In this document: positions 53,772-64,000 of the stretch, piece after piece
How positions within the stretch are numbered: position 1 is the stretch's first letter
How the letters are laid out: each line of letters starts with the position of its first letter
Origin: Zoroaster sp. YZ-2022
Taxonomy: Eukaryota > Echinodermata > Asteroidea > Forcipulatida > Zoroasteridae
DNA: 64,000 nucleotides
Assembly: GCA_029582265.1 (NCBI GenBank)
Contig: CM055830.1
Coordinates: forward strand, 33,335,172-33,399,171
Direction of reading: 5' to 3'
Position numbers and translations under genes: made by a program
Notes under the pieces: model-generated
Told to the model about the DNA's origin: nothing
Database searches by the model: none
Seen by the model: only the letters and a program-made list of their open reading frames with translations

Positions 53772-54174
53772 ACCTGACAACAGGATGAAAAACAATTTCT
53801 TTTTGAATTTCCTAAAGTGTAACCATGGGAAAGCTGAACAGAACAATACAATGACACACAAATCTTGGACTGGCACAATTATCATACTCCAACTCATTAT
53901 AAGGATATTTCATATACAGATTTCTCACAGATGCTTTGAAGAAGCAAGTCCTTGAGTTGTTTTTTTCTCTTCTTCAGAAAATGTCCCTATGAGGCCACGT
54001 TAACACAAAAAATTGTTGTTTGTCCTTTCAAATTGTACAAAAAATTGGGTCAAAAGAATTTTTGTTGTTGAATTTATCAAAATCTTTACACGTATATGCA
54101 AATCTTGTTTGGGGGAAAATTGTTTGCGGACTTGGTCTTGAGATAATTTGTCCTACCTAACCAAGGGATGTGTG
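53772..54174. other. intron without recognised feature
   Basis: Low-copy AT-rich sequence between two Q elements. Confidence 0.4.
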
Positions 54175-54401
54175 CATTGGCGGATCCAGGGGGGGCGCAA
54201 AGGGGGCTGTAGCCCCCCGCTAAAATCATTAAAAAAAAGGGAAAAAAGGGAGAGAAAAAGAGAGGGGGAGGGGAGAACACACTCCCATTCCCACAGTGTG
54301 TGGGATAAACATAAGGATGTGACCTACTTAGTACTGTACTGAAAAATAATTGTTTTTGATTCTCAGTCCCCCCCCTAAAAAATGTTCTGGATCCGCCCAT
54401 G
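54175..54401. mobile_element. MITE Q, copy 2
   Basis: cattggcggatccagggggg to ctggatccgcccatg, with the gagaggggga core. Confidence 0.82.
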
Positions 54402-54539
54402 GTATGGGAGGGAGAACTGTGCACTTGGATCATTATATGTAACTTTTCTTCTATTATTGGACCAAATATATTTATTTGATTACTAAAAAATTTAAGTTTA
54501 AATTTTTCCTCCACGGTCATACATTATCATGGCATCCAT

Positions 54540-54830
54540 CAGTCTTCACAGACTATGGAGTAGCGCCGTCTAAGTGACTGAAGAGCATCATCTTGCGTGG
54601 CTGTATAGTCCAATGCGAGACTTGCACATTCTGTTGCAGCCCTGGCATGTAAAGGCTGGTGCATCTGGTTGAGTTTGTTGTGTTGGTTCACACTGTCTGG
54701 CTTTGCGTCTCGCTCGTTTGTCATCAGCAGCATTCAGGATGATGACCTCTCCCCTTTTGAGACCAGTAGAGAGTTGTTGTTTCCAAGCTGTTCTGTTGCT
54801 AGCTACAGTCTCCCAGGTGTCATACATATG
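54540..54830 (-). pseudogene. LINE ORF C-terminus with zinc-knuckle-like motif
   Basis: On the minus strand: YDTWETVASNRTAWKQQLST, GLKRGE, DDKRARRKARQ, then FTCQGCNRMCKSRIGLYSHA and a stop. The W..VA.NR..WK and C-x2-C...RIGL.SH pattern is the known C-terminal end of a group of animal non-LTR retrotransposon polyproteins. The fragment starts abruptly at about 54830. Confidence 0.8.
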
Positions 54831-55134
54831 TTATAAAATAAGCAAGAATGCAGTTCTGTAAGAAGCTGAAATCTCACAATAGTGGACTAGCTGACACACT
54901 TAACTGTATTCTGTATAATTCATGACACATTTCTTTTAATTAAAACACAAAACATATCTAGCAGGAAAACACTTAAATTAAATTAAATACACTCTAGTTT
55001 CTGACACATTTTGTTATTATACTACAATTTAGCGAACACCGGAATAATCTCAGTTAAAGCAAGATCATTTATTTCAGATAAACACAATGTTTCACAGAAT
55101 TGATGAGAAACAACTGCACAATGAAACAGATGAT

Positions 55135-55281
55135 AAAGGATGCATGTAGTGATTACACATTTCATGACATGACTACTGAAAGAGAGAGGAGGTTGCAAAT
55201 GAAAATCCCAGTTCATGGAACATTTCAAACCTATTTGATGTTAAAAATCCGGTGTTCCCTAAATTGTTTTGAGTAGTATAT
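55135..55281 (+). repeat. dispersed repeat, second copy
   Basis: Matches 1-150 with few differences; homology ends at gttttgagta. The stretch 54831-55134 between this and the LINE piece is unassigned. Confidence 0.8.
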
Positions 55282-55439
55282 AATCAAAAACATGATATGC
55301 AGAGAAAATTCCTTTTATCAAAATTAAGGGATAATAATTAACACCCCAAAAAGTGCACAATTGCATACACCATTATTTCTGATACACTTCAAAAATATGT
55401 TTTAATAGAGATGTCACAACCCTAATTAACCCTAACCTT

Positions 55440-55820
55440 CCCAAATCCTCCAAAATCCTCTTTGCTAAAGTGAAGGATTTTGAAGGATTGAGGTTACATG
55501 CTACATGCTCTTTGCTAAAGTGAAGGATTTTGAAGGATTGAGGTTACATGCTACATGCTCTTTGCTAAAGTGAAGGATTTTGGAGGATTGAGGTTACATG
55601 CTACATGCTCTTTGCTAAAGTGAAGGATTTTAGAGGATTGAGGTTACATGCTACATGCTCTTTGCTAAAGTGAAGGATTTTGGAGGATTGAGGTTACATG
55701 CTACATGTACATGCTCTTTGCTAAAGTGAAGGATTTTGAAGGATTGAGGTTACATGCTACATGCTCTTTGCTAAAGTGAAGGATTTTGGAGGATTGAGGT
55801 TACTAGGCATACTTGCCTTT
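55440..55820 (-). mobile_element. MITE P5 with 50-bp tandem expansion
   Basis: TTAA (55436-55439), CCCTAACCTTCCCAAATCC, then about seven copies of a 50 bp unit (tgaaggattttgaaggattg aggttacatgctacatgctc tttgctaaag), ending at ggttactaggcatacttgcc. In the 51.6 and 46.3 kb copies this unit occurs once or twice. Confidence 0.88.
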
Positions 55821-56021
55821 CTTCTGTTCTCATGTAGTTAAGAAAAACACATTTTTCAAAAACATTGCCATATGCATCGAAGATTCTTTTTAGAGCGGAT
55901 TTTGTCTTAGTCTTTCCCTTGAATAACTATTTTGTGACAGATGACGACATACATGCATTCAAAAATGCTTCCCGGCTTTTTGAGTAAATTTTGATTTTCT
56001 ATTTCGTGTAAGTCCACATAA

Positions 56022-56275
56022 AATCTCAAGAATTTTTACAAATCTCCTTTTTCCTCAACATTTTCTTGAAAGAAGAGAAGTAGCCACCAAGGAAAGAAAG
56101 AAGTAGCCTGTATTGTGTCCAAACCTCTAGTTTCTTGTTTGTGGGGATGTGGAGAGTCTGTAAATCCTCAAAAACATCCAGGAGGTTCAGGGGTCTTTGT
56201 CCTCTAGACCAAAGGGAGACCCAGGCCTGTCTGGATTTTCTTTACATTTGTCAAATTAAAACCCTGGTGTGGATA
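56022..56275 (+). mobile_element. hAT-like repeat W, copy
   Basis: aagaatttttacaaatctcc, agtagccaccaaggaaagaa, ctagtttcttgtttgtgggg, to ttgtcaaattaaaaccctgg. Confidence 0.8.
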
Positions 56276-56889
56276 TCTTGTGGTTTTAGGTCCACATAGG
56301 GTATGTAACACAATTCACATTGGGGTGTGGGGGTGTTGTGGGTGTGTGTTTTTATCTGTTTATCTGTTTTTATCTGTCAGTATCTGTCAGTATCATGTAA
56401 GTATCTACTTATTTGCACTGAAATTTAATTTTGCAACATTCCGCATTAGGTAATTCAGTCAAATCTCTATTGTGGCCCAAGTACTTGTGTTGCGGGAGAA
56501 TAGAACAGATATCAAGATTCAACTGCATGCTGGCATCAGTTGAGTTTGCCGAGTGCTATCTTTAACACCCTTTCCCCAGTGGAGTCCACCTGTTTTTCTC
56601 ACGCTCACACATGATGGCTTTCACACAAACTTGAAATGAATGTCAAGAAGGCGCCGATGCAATGTTTAAAAAAAAAATCTACAGACATATGCTCATAATA
56701 ATCAATAATAAAATAATAAGGAAGGTAAATGGGACACGGAGTTATTCATGCAGGTCTAGATGTCTCTTTGTTGCTGCTGAAATATGAGGCTGCCATACCA
56801 TAAACTATTTCATGTACAAGGAGCAGTGAAAAGAGATGAACATGTGAAGGAAAAACATCGCCCCAGAGAAGGCGGGGCACACCAAGGTG
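56276..56889. other. intron without recognised feature
   Basis: A small GT-rich and tatctgt-repeat patch at 56318-56395. No gene seen. Confidence 0.4.
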
Positions 56890-56894
56890 TTAGC

Positions 56895-57390
56895 CAGGAT
56901 TTAGAAATAGGGTGTCCAAATTATTCACTTACAATACTGATGTAAATGGCAGATGAAATAGCATTGGCGGATCCAGGGGGGCTAAGGGGGCTGTAGCCCC
57001 CCCTAAAATCGATTAAAAAAAAAATTTTAAAGGGAGAGAAAGAAAGAGAGAGAGAGAGGGGGAGGGGAGGGGAGGGGAGAACGCACTCCCATTCCCACAG
57101 TGTGCTTTGTTTTTCTCTCCCTTTGATTATTTCATTGTAATTTTTGTAGTACTGAAAAATAATTGTTTTTGATTTTCACCCCCCCCCCCTAAAAAATGTT
57201 CTGGATCTGCCCATGAATAAGGGTGTCCAAAATTTAAACATGGTGTCCAGAATTGAAACAGGGTGTCCAAAAGACACACAGAAACCCCTCTGGGTGTCTG
57301 GGGTGTCCAAATTGTTCACTTACAATACTGATATAAATGGCAGATGAAATAGGGTGTCCAAAAGACCCCCAAGACACCCCTCTGGGTAAC
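56895..57390 (+). repeat. tandem duplication (ggtgtccaaa), one copy holding MITE Q
   Basis: gggtgtccaaattattcact, tacaatactgatgtaaatgg at 56909 recurs at 57300 (gggtgtccaaattgttcact). The first copy is interrupted at gatgaaatag by MITE Q (56962-57215), while the second continues gatgaaatagggtgtccaaa. Confidence 0.82.
56962..57215. mobile_element. MITE Q, copy 3
   Basis: cattggcggatccagggggg to ctggatctgcccatg; flanks aaatag and aataag suggest a 5-6 bp duplication. Confidence 0.83.
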
Positions 57391-57420
57391 ACTATGCGGC
57401 ACACAGCCAAAAAGGAAGCA

Positions 57421-58099
57421 TACAAAAAACTGTGAGTTTATTTACAAAAATTGAGGTACATGGCACATGCCCCCCATCCCCTTTGATCCGTCAATATTCA
57501 GCTGCACACCAAGTAAGTTTCACACGAGAATTTAATTTAGTTATTGAGTTATTATCCAACCTACGTGCCTGCAGTACGACGTTGAAGTAATAATTATATG
57601 TTATGAGAGAATGTATTACTGTTACTTACTAAAATTCCTGGTTGGAATCCAGATCATCGGTCTAATGTTCAGTCATCCAATATGGTGGCAGCAAAATAAA
57701 ACATGGGCAAAAACATTCTCCACTTTAAACCCCCAACCAAAGAAAATCCTTGACTAATGCCCACGAAAAGGGAAGCAGAAATACCTTCCGAAATCTTCCC
57801 TCGGCGAACACAGGAAGAGTTTATTTTTTACAGTCAATAATTTATGGGTTTTTTGTACTGTAAATCCTAACGAGTCACAAGAACGTCGTACAGGATCCTT
57901 TATGGTATTTTTCCTTTAAGAAAAACGGAGTGCTTAAAGTGAAATATAAAACTTTAACAACATTCTGTGGGATACAATTACAAAATACCATCGCTGTGTT
58001 ATTGATTCTTATCTACCCAACAACTCCTTTTATCAATACGAAAAACTTTGGATCACATTAAAGATATATTGCCCGTGTTTGGCTAAAATATAATTTATA
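57421..58099. other. intron, low copy
   Basis: No family recognised, no exon. Confidence 0.4.
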
Positions 58100-58520
58100 A
58101 AGCGAACAAAGATAATTTCATCAAACTATAAAGATAATTTCATCAAACTAAAAAGAAAATTTCATCAAACTATAAAGATAATTTCATCAAACTATAAAGA
58201 TAATTTCATCAAACTATAAAGATAATTTCATCAAACTATAAAGATAATTTCATCAAACTATAAAGATAATTTCAGCAAACTATAAAGATAATTTCATCAA
58301 ACTATAAAGATAATTTCAGCAAACTATAAAGATAATTTCATCAAACTATAAAGATAATTTCAGCAAACTATAAAGATAATTTCAGCAAACTATAAAGATA
58401 ATTTCAGCAAACTATAAAGATAATTTCAGCAAACTATAAAGATAATTTCATCAAACTATAAAGATAATTTCAGCAAACTAACTATAAAGATAATTTCAGC
58501 AAAATATAAAGATAATATCG
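58100..58520 (+). repeat. 22-bp AT-rich minisatellite
   Basis: About 19 copies of aaactataaagataatttca plus tc or gc. The tc and gc variants are intermixed, with tc units mostly at the left. One unit has a duplicated aact near 58478. Confidence 0.95.
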
Positions 58521-58722
58521 TAAAATAATTTTTTTAAATAAAATTCGACTGTCAGAAACTATAAATAAAAGCGATATTTCAAACACTTTTCATTCTGATT
58601 GACAGCTGCCTATGCCCTCGGCCTGTTACATACAGTACATGTACATTGTGTGGCCACGTGCAACCTGAGGATTCAAACGCAGGGTCCCACCTTTGATTAA
58701 TTTGAGTTTTTAATTTACAGCA

Positions 58723-58961
58723 GGCCTGTGATTTCTCAGGATTTTTTTACAATCTCCCGTAGCCACCAGGGAAAGAAAGAAGTAGCATGTATTGTGTCCA
58801 AACCTCTAGTTTCTTGTTTGTGGGGATGTGGAGAGTCTGTAAATCCTCCAAAACTAAACATCCAGGAGGTTCAGGGGGTTTGTCCTCTAGACCAAAGGGA
58901 GACCCAGGCCCGCTACCAATTTTTCAGAATTTTATACTTTTGTCAAATCACGCCCCTGTTA
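58723..58961 (+). mobile_element. hAT-like repeat W with TTACAG flanks
   Basis: CAGGCCTGTGATTTCTCAGG to caaatcacgcccctg; TTACAG directly precedes and follows. The tail and core match the 38.0 kb copy. Confidence 0.82.
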
Positions 58962-59600
58962 CAGGTACTAATGGATTATCCTTGATGGATTTTTTTGTTC
59001 AATGTCTCAAATGAAAGCTTAACCCAGAAAAATAGCAATTCAGCATTTAAATCTATTTTTAACATCATGGGGCCCCAAAAACAGGTGGTATATCTTTCAT
59101 GTACTGTACATGTACAGATATTGTACAATGTACAACCCATCTAGCAAGCATGCATTCTACTTCATTCCAATTTGAGAAATAACCAATGTGAAAAACAATC
59201 CTTCCCTTTTTAATTTTTAATTTTATTTTTTTAAAGTAAGCAGCGTTGAGCACTTATCCCATGGATGCCCCAAGGGAGGGTAGTCAAATTCATTATCATG
59301 CTCGTTGTGCTTGCGCGAATTTGGAGTTCAATGCCATGGACTGTGTTATAGTAGGCTGCGGCACTTTGTGTGGTTAATTTTTTAATTTTTTTTAACGCAA
59401 ATTCGCCACACACAAGGCCAATGGCCACTCCAAGGTGGGGGCTACTAAGTCATTCAGTTGTTACAACGATTCCACACTGAAGAAACCAGCCCCTCACACC
59501 GAAACAAGACAAGTTAATAACCAGCCTCTTCACGGTGCGAATAAGACAGGGAGGGGTAACTAGTCCAGAACAAGGCAGTTGATTAACTGCCTCTGCCCCT
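58962..59600. other. intron without recognised feature
   Basis: A doubled cagcctcttcacggtgcg/ctgcctctgcccc-like stretch near 59520-59600 resembles decayed SINE tail material. No gene. Confidence 0.4.
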
Positions 59601-59601
59601 A

Positions 59602-59727
59602 TAAGCAATTATGGTAAAGTGTCTTGCTCAAGGACACAAGTGTCACGGCCGGGATTCGAACCCACATTCTGCTGCTAACACCAGAACTTGAGTCCGGTAA
59701 GCTAGACCGCTCGGCCACGACACTCCA
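59602..59727 (-). repeat. SINE A head only, minus strand
   Basis: gcaattatggtaaagtgtct to gctcggccacgacactcc: tRNA-like head plus a little of the body, including gggattcgaaccc and the cttgagtccgg anticodon arm. The rest is missing. Confidence 0.88.
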
Positions 59728-59752
59728 CAAAATAATAGGCTTTCGATATTAA

Positions 59753-60327
59753 CGGGACAATATAGTGCTATGGTCGAGCGGTTTAGTGCGTTGGATTTGT
59801 GTTCTGATGGCTGAGTCGTCAGAATGTGGGTTCGAATCCCAACCGCGACCATGGTGCTTGTGTCCTTGAGCAAGATACTTATACCATAATTGCTTCTCTC
59901 CACCCAGGGGTAAATGGGTACCTGTGAGGGCAGAGTTTGTTGTTGTATTTGATTAGCCCTATATGCGCTGTAATGGCAGCAATTGAGCTGTATACTCCCC
60001 AAGGAGCTGAGATGGTTTCAGGAATGATTTATGCGCCTGATGAGCAGGGGTAATAATGTAATGCACCTTGAGCACCAGTTTGGTGGATACGTGCGCTATA
60101 TAAGTCCACATTATTATTATATCATCACGATCAAAGCAGACTTTCAACAGGGCATGGAATCGATGTCCTAGAGTAAGATGAACACAGTGACTGAAAATAA
60201 CTGGTTTATTTATACAGCAGCAACGGCAATATAACCTCATCATGTAGGGTAATATATTCAGTCACTGAGTTAATCTAAAACTAGCACTATGATTCCATGC
60301 CCTGTTGATCATGGCGATAATGTCCCT
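59753..60327 (-). mobile_element. MITE P7, split by SINE A
   Basis: TTAA (59749-59752), cgggacaatat, then the SINE, then atcatcacgatcaaagcaga to gcgataatgtccct. Joining the two host parts gives the normal P7 start. Confidence 0.88.
59764..60120 (+). repeat. SINE A nested in P7
   Basis: agtgctatggtcgagcggtt, gggttcgaatcccaaccgcg, complete body, ataagtccacattattatta. A full-length copy. Confidence 0.92.
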
Positions 60328-60465
60328 TTAGTTGTATGTTTGGTACAATCAAATTATCATTATGGTGGTGTTTGTTATTGCAGAGTTTTACTATCTTGTT
60401 CATAAGTCGATACGTAATACACTCGCGCATTGGTAGTATGCACATTCTTATACTGATGTTCGTCA

Positions 60466-61110
<645 letters not shown>

Positions 61111-61365
61111 AAAAGTCTCTCATATTTCACATTCAGAAGCGATTATTGAGGTACAAATTGACATTAGTGCAAGTCCCAAGTTTGCTCATTTCTTGCATAA
61201 ATCCTTAAAGAAAATGGTGGTCAATGCATTTTCAATGAGCTTCTGACGGGCTCTGTTGGAGCCAGTACATGCAAAGTGGAATTACATCACACTTATCAAC
61301 AGGATATAAGGTGTTCATTTGATTGTGAAATGTCAATACATAAGTTATACATTGTTATTAATAAG

Positions 61366-61705
61366 AATCCTGCCCGAGTCGCCTGTTTTTTCCCACAGAC
61401 ACTCGGAAAGCACTGAGTATACAGTGCTATACACACGTCGGTGTAGGGCAAAATTAAATCAGTTATTTATCACTCGATGCAAGAATTTCATCAACCTATA
61501 AATATCGCGGAACCCGATAGGATTCTAGCCAGCCAATCATCATTGGGCAAGCTCGGTGGTCGAGAGGTTAAGACGTCTGCACTAGTAAGCAGCAGGAGGT
61601 CGTGGGTTCGAATCCTGCCTGAGTCACCTATGAAGTTTTTTCCACAGACACTCGGAAAGCACCGAGTATACAGTGCTATACAAACGTCGGATGTAGGGCA
61701 ATTAA
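61366..61705 (+). repeat. SINE D, plus strand
   Basis: gggcaagctcggtggtcgag aggttaagacgtctgcacta, gggttcgaatcctgcctgag, then tttttccacagacactcgga aagcaccgagtatacagtgc. The post-head part also occurs before the head (61375-61435), so the copy is dimeric like that at 47343. Confidence 0.85.
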
Positions 61706-61709
61706 ATCG

Positions 61710-62295
61710 ATTATTAATAAGAGTGTAAGCATACTCTTGGAAGCAGTTTTACCAACAATACTGTAACTCCCCTTGAAGGGTAAATCTTGCTAGAGTCAAA
61801 ACCATTATTGCATTAAGATGAAGCTGACAAGAGACGAAATACCCCCTAGTCTAAGTGATGTATATACCATCGACTCAAAGTATAAAAAATAATCTTGCAT
61901 CTTTGAAAACATTTGACAGAGACGAGAAGCAAAGTTGCCATTTTCGTGACGACTGTGAACTCATGCGGATACTCCCTGGTTGCCCCCCAAGGATTCTTAA
62001 GTAATTATTTAAATGAGTGTAATAACAGACATTGTCACATCCCAGGTGCTGACAGAACGTCCCCACAGGGGGATATTGGGACAATACCGCCAGAGGGGAG
62101 CCTAATCCGGGAATGTCGCAGATCTCTCCCCCATAGCATCTTCTAGCGATGAGCGGGTCGAGGGCAGTCAATCAACGTGAATTGTTAGCTGTTAGGTAAA
62201 AGACTTTTTACGTAAAGACTGTTTGCGGTGACACCATGTCGAAAATTATCTTTTGAGTAGTAAATAGTTTGGTTAAAACTTGATCGTCTTCAGCA
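61710..62295. other. intron; inverted piece of repeat H near its right side
   Basis: gactgtttgcggtgacacca, tcttttgagtagtaaatagt at 62217-62275 is the inverse of the H leader. The rest, including the region around 61900-62150, shows no gene I recognise. Confidence 0.5.
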
Positions 62296-62865
62296 GAGTG
62301 ATGTTTTACAAATCTCTCTTTGCTTCAAACTGTTCTTGAAAGAAGAGAAGTATCCACCAAGGAAAGAAAGAAGAGATGTATCCACCAAGGAAAGAAAGAA
62401 GAGATGTATCCACCAAGGAAAGAAAGAAGAGAAGTATCCACCAAGGAAAGAAAGAAGAGAAGTAGCCACCAAGGAAAGAAAGAAGAGAAGTATCCACCAA
62501 GGAAAGAAAGAAGAGAAGTAGCCACCAAGGAAAGAAAGAAGAGAAGTATCCACCAAGGAAAGAAAGAAGAGAAGTAGCCACCAAGGAAAGAAAGAAGAGA
62601 AGTATCCAACAAGGAAAGAAAGAAGAGAAGTATCCAACAAGGAAAGAAAGAAGAGAAGTAGCCACCAAGGAAAGAAAGAAAGAAGTAGCCTGTATTGTGT
62701 CCAAACCTCTAGTTTCTTGTTTGTGGGGATGTGGAGAGTCTGTAATTCTTCCAAAATTAAACATCCAGGAGGTTCAAGGGGCTTTGTCCTCAAGACCAAA
62801 TGGAGACCAAGGCCCGCTGCCTATTTTTCAGGATTTGTTACTTTTGTCAAATCACATCCCTGACT
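62296..62865 (+). mobile_element. hAT-like repeat W with 28-bp minisatellite
   Basis: After acaaatctctctttgcttca comes an array (62336-62690) of about 12 copies of a 28 bp unit (gaagtatccaccaaggaaag aaagaaga; tatcc and tagcc variants alternate). The normal W body follows (gtagcctgtattgtgtccaa to caaatcacatccctg). In other W copies the unit occurs once or twice. The long frames on both strands here are repeat artefacts. Confidence 0.92.
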
Positions 62866-63448
62866 CAAAAGGAAGGTACAAAATTGGTGATTATCAAATT
62901 AACAATTTATCTAAAAACCTTCTTGGTGTAAAGTTAGTACATGAATCAATCATTCTGAGAAATTATTTTATCTAAAGCATTTCATCTTGGAGAAAAACAG
63001 GAATTGTGATGTCTAACTGTTCAGCAACTTTTTGTAAAACATAAAAACATAAAACAGTTTTTTTTTCTCAAAAATGTGAAAACCTACTGTGATGAAACTT
63101 ACACAGGTTAGTATTTTTTATATATTTCTTGAAAACTAGAAGGGTGAAATCATGTATGTTATCTCAGATGGCTCAGATTATGAAGGGGAAAAAATAAAAA
63201 TAAACATGGTAATTCATTAAATTCCTAATTTTGGCGATCAAAATTGCTCTCGCCTCCAGGAATGACAACAGAGAATACCTCCTAGCGATAATAACTGGAT
63301 TGGCACGAAGGGGTGATTAATTGCACTGCTCTGACTAAAGTTAGATCAAGTGGGTCCATGTGCCAAGAGACGGCTTGTCGTGATGCCTACCCTTTTCCAA
63401 CTCACAAATATCGGAATCCCCCATGCATCATACACTGTTTACCCAATT
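62866..63448. other. intron without recognised feature
   Basis: aaggaaggtacaaaattggtg at 62871 resembles the P11 start. No exon seen. Confidence 0.4.
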
Positions 63449-63850
63449 TTAAAGGGAAGGTACAACATTGGTAATGTACATACGAGGTACAACATTGGTA
63501 ATGTTGGCAAAACTGCTTCTATGACTATGAGTATGCTTCCTCTCTTTGAATCAAGATACACATACGAGGTACAGCATTGGTAATGTTGGCAAAACTGCTT
63601 CTACGAGTACGCTTACTCTCTTTGAATCAAGATACACATACGAGGTACAGCATTGGTAATGTTGGCAAAACTGCTTCTATGAGTACGCTTACTCTCTATG
63701 AATCAAGATATACATACAAGGTACAGCATTGGTAATGTTGGCAAAACTGCTTCTGTGAGTATGCTTATTCTCTTCGAATCAAGACATACATTAAGCAACC
63801 AACGTGTGAAAGATTTGGCTCAAAATGGAGTCTAAGTCATAAGATAAAGC
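63449..63850 (+). repeat. repeat P11 with 76-bp tandem array
   Basis: TTAA then AGGGAAGGTACAACATTGG, then about four copies of a 76 bp unit (tacgaggtacagcattggta atgttggcaaaactgcttct acgagtacgcttactctctt tgaatcaagatacaca), then tacattaagcaaccaacgtg, gaaagatttggctcaaaatg. The 29424 copy has one unit. Confidence 0.87.
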
Positions 63851-64000
63851 ATTCAACACTTGGAGCAAAAAATTGCTGTCTTTCAAACTTTTTTTCTTTG
63901 AAATGAGCGAACTCCAGACAGAATAATTTTCATGATAACTAGTACCTTGACCAACTTCACATCAAGTTTGCATTCAGATAATAACATGGTAATTTTGTAA

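Noticed and set aside
54588..54827. Host zinc-finger gene on the minus strand
   Set aside because: The W..VA.NR..W and CxxC..RIGL.SH arrangement is that of retrotransposon C-termini, and the fragment starts abruptly without a gene structure.
62290..62799. 152-169 codon minus-strand frames resembling membrane repeats
   Set aside because: Translation of the 28-bp minisatellite of repeat W; no unique sequence supports a protein.

Overview
This is eukaryotic DNA, most likely from a marine invertebrate deuterostome such as an echinoderm or hemichordate. It is AT-rich, and its only recognisable host gene is broken into short exons separated by very large, repeat-filled introns. The taxon is an inference from the style of the repeats (tRNA-Leu SINEs with ATT tails, TTAA-flanked MITEs, tacatg microsatellites) and from the closeness of the encoded protein to vertebrate adenylyl cyclases. 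I cannot name the species.

Host gene: four consecutive + strand exons encode the end of the first membrane domain and the first part of the C1a catalytic domain of a class III transmembrane adenylyl cyclase, closest in my reading to the ADCY5/6 group. They lie at 20184-20333, 34852-34973, 36555-36666 and 47922-48049. Reading phases are compatible across all four and no residues appear to be missing between them. Introns are about 14.5, 1.6 and 11.3 kb. The exons for the earlier membrane helices (>20 kb upstream) and the rest of C1a (>15.9 kb downstream) lie outside the window. No other host gene was found.

Everything else is intron, much of it transposon-derived. (1) A large set of short non-autonomous DNA elements is flanked by TTAA, the piggyBac-type signature. 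There are about ten families with different termini, and two carry relics of a THAP zinc-finger exon. (2) TA-flanked foldback MITEs occur, including four copies of a ~445 bp palindrome. (3) hAT-like elements have perfect 8-bp target duplications at 226-419 and 24820-25171. (4) tRNA-Leu-derived SINEs are present in about a dozen copies, some nested. (5) Relics of non-LTR retrotransposons lie at 12.4-12.9, 13.1-13.6, 35.3-35.5 and 54.5-54.8 kb. (6) At least fourteen tandem arrays (2 to 99 bp units) occur, many grown inside transposon families. Nearly all long open frames in the window lie in such arrays and are not genes.

Because families recur within the window, several insertions can be read directly against an empty copy of the same target. 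These nested histories, the THAP-bearing TTAA elements and a ~700 bp compound palindrome at 50.0-50.7 kb are the most interesting content. I saw no sign of a bacterial-type system, virus, CRISPR array or toxin gene.
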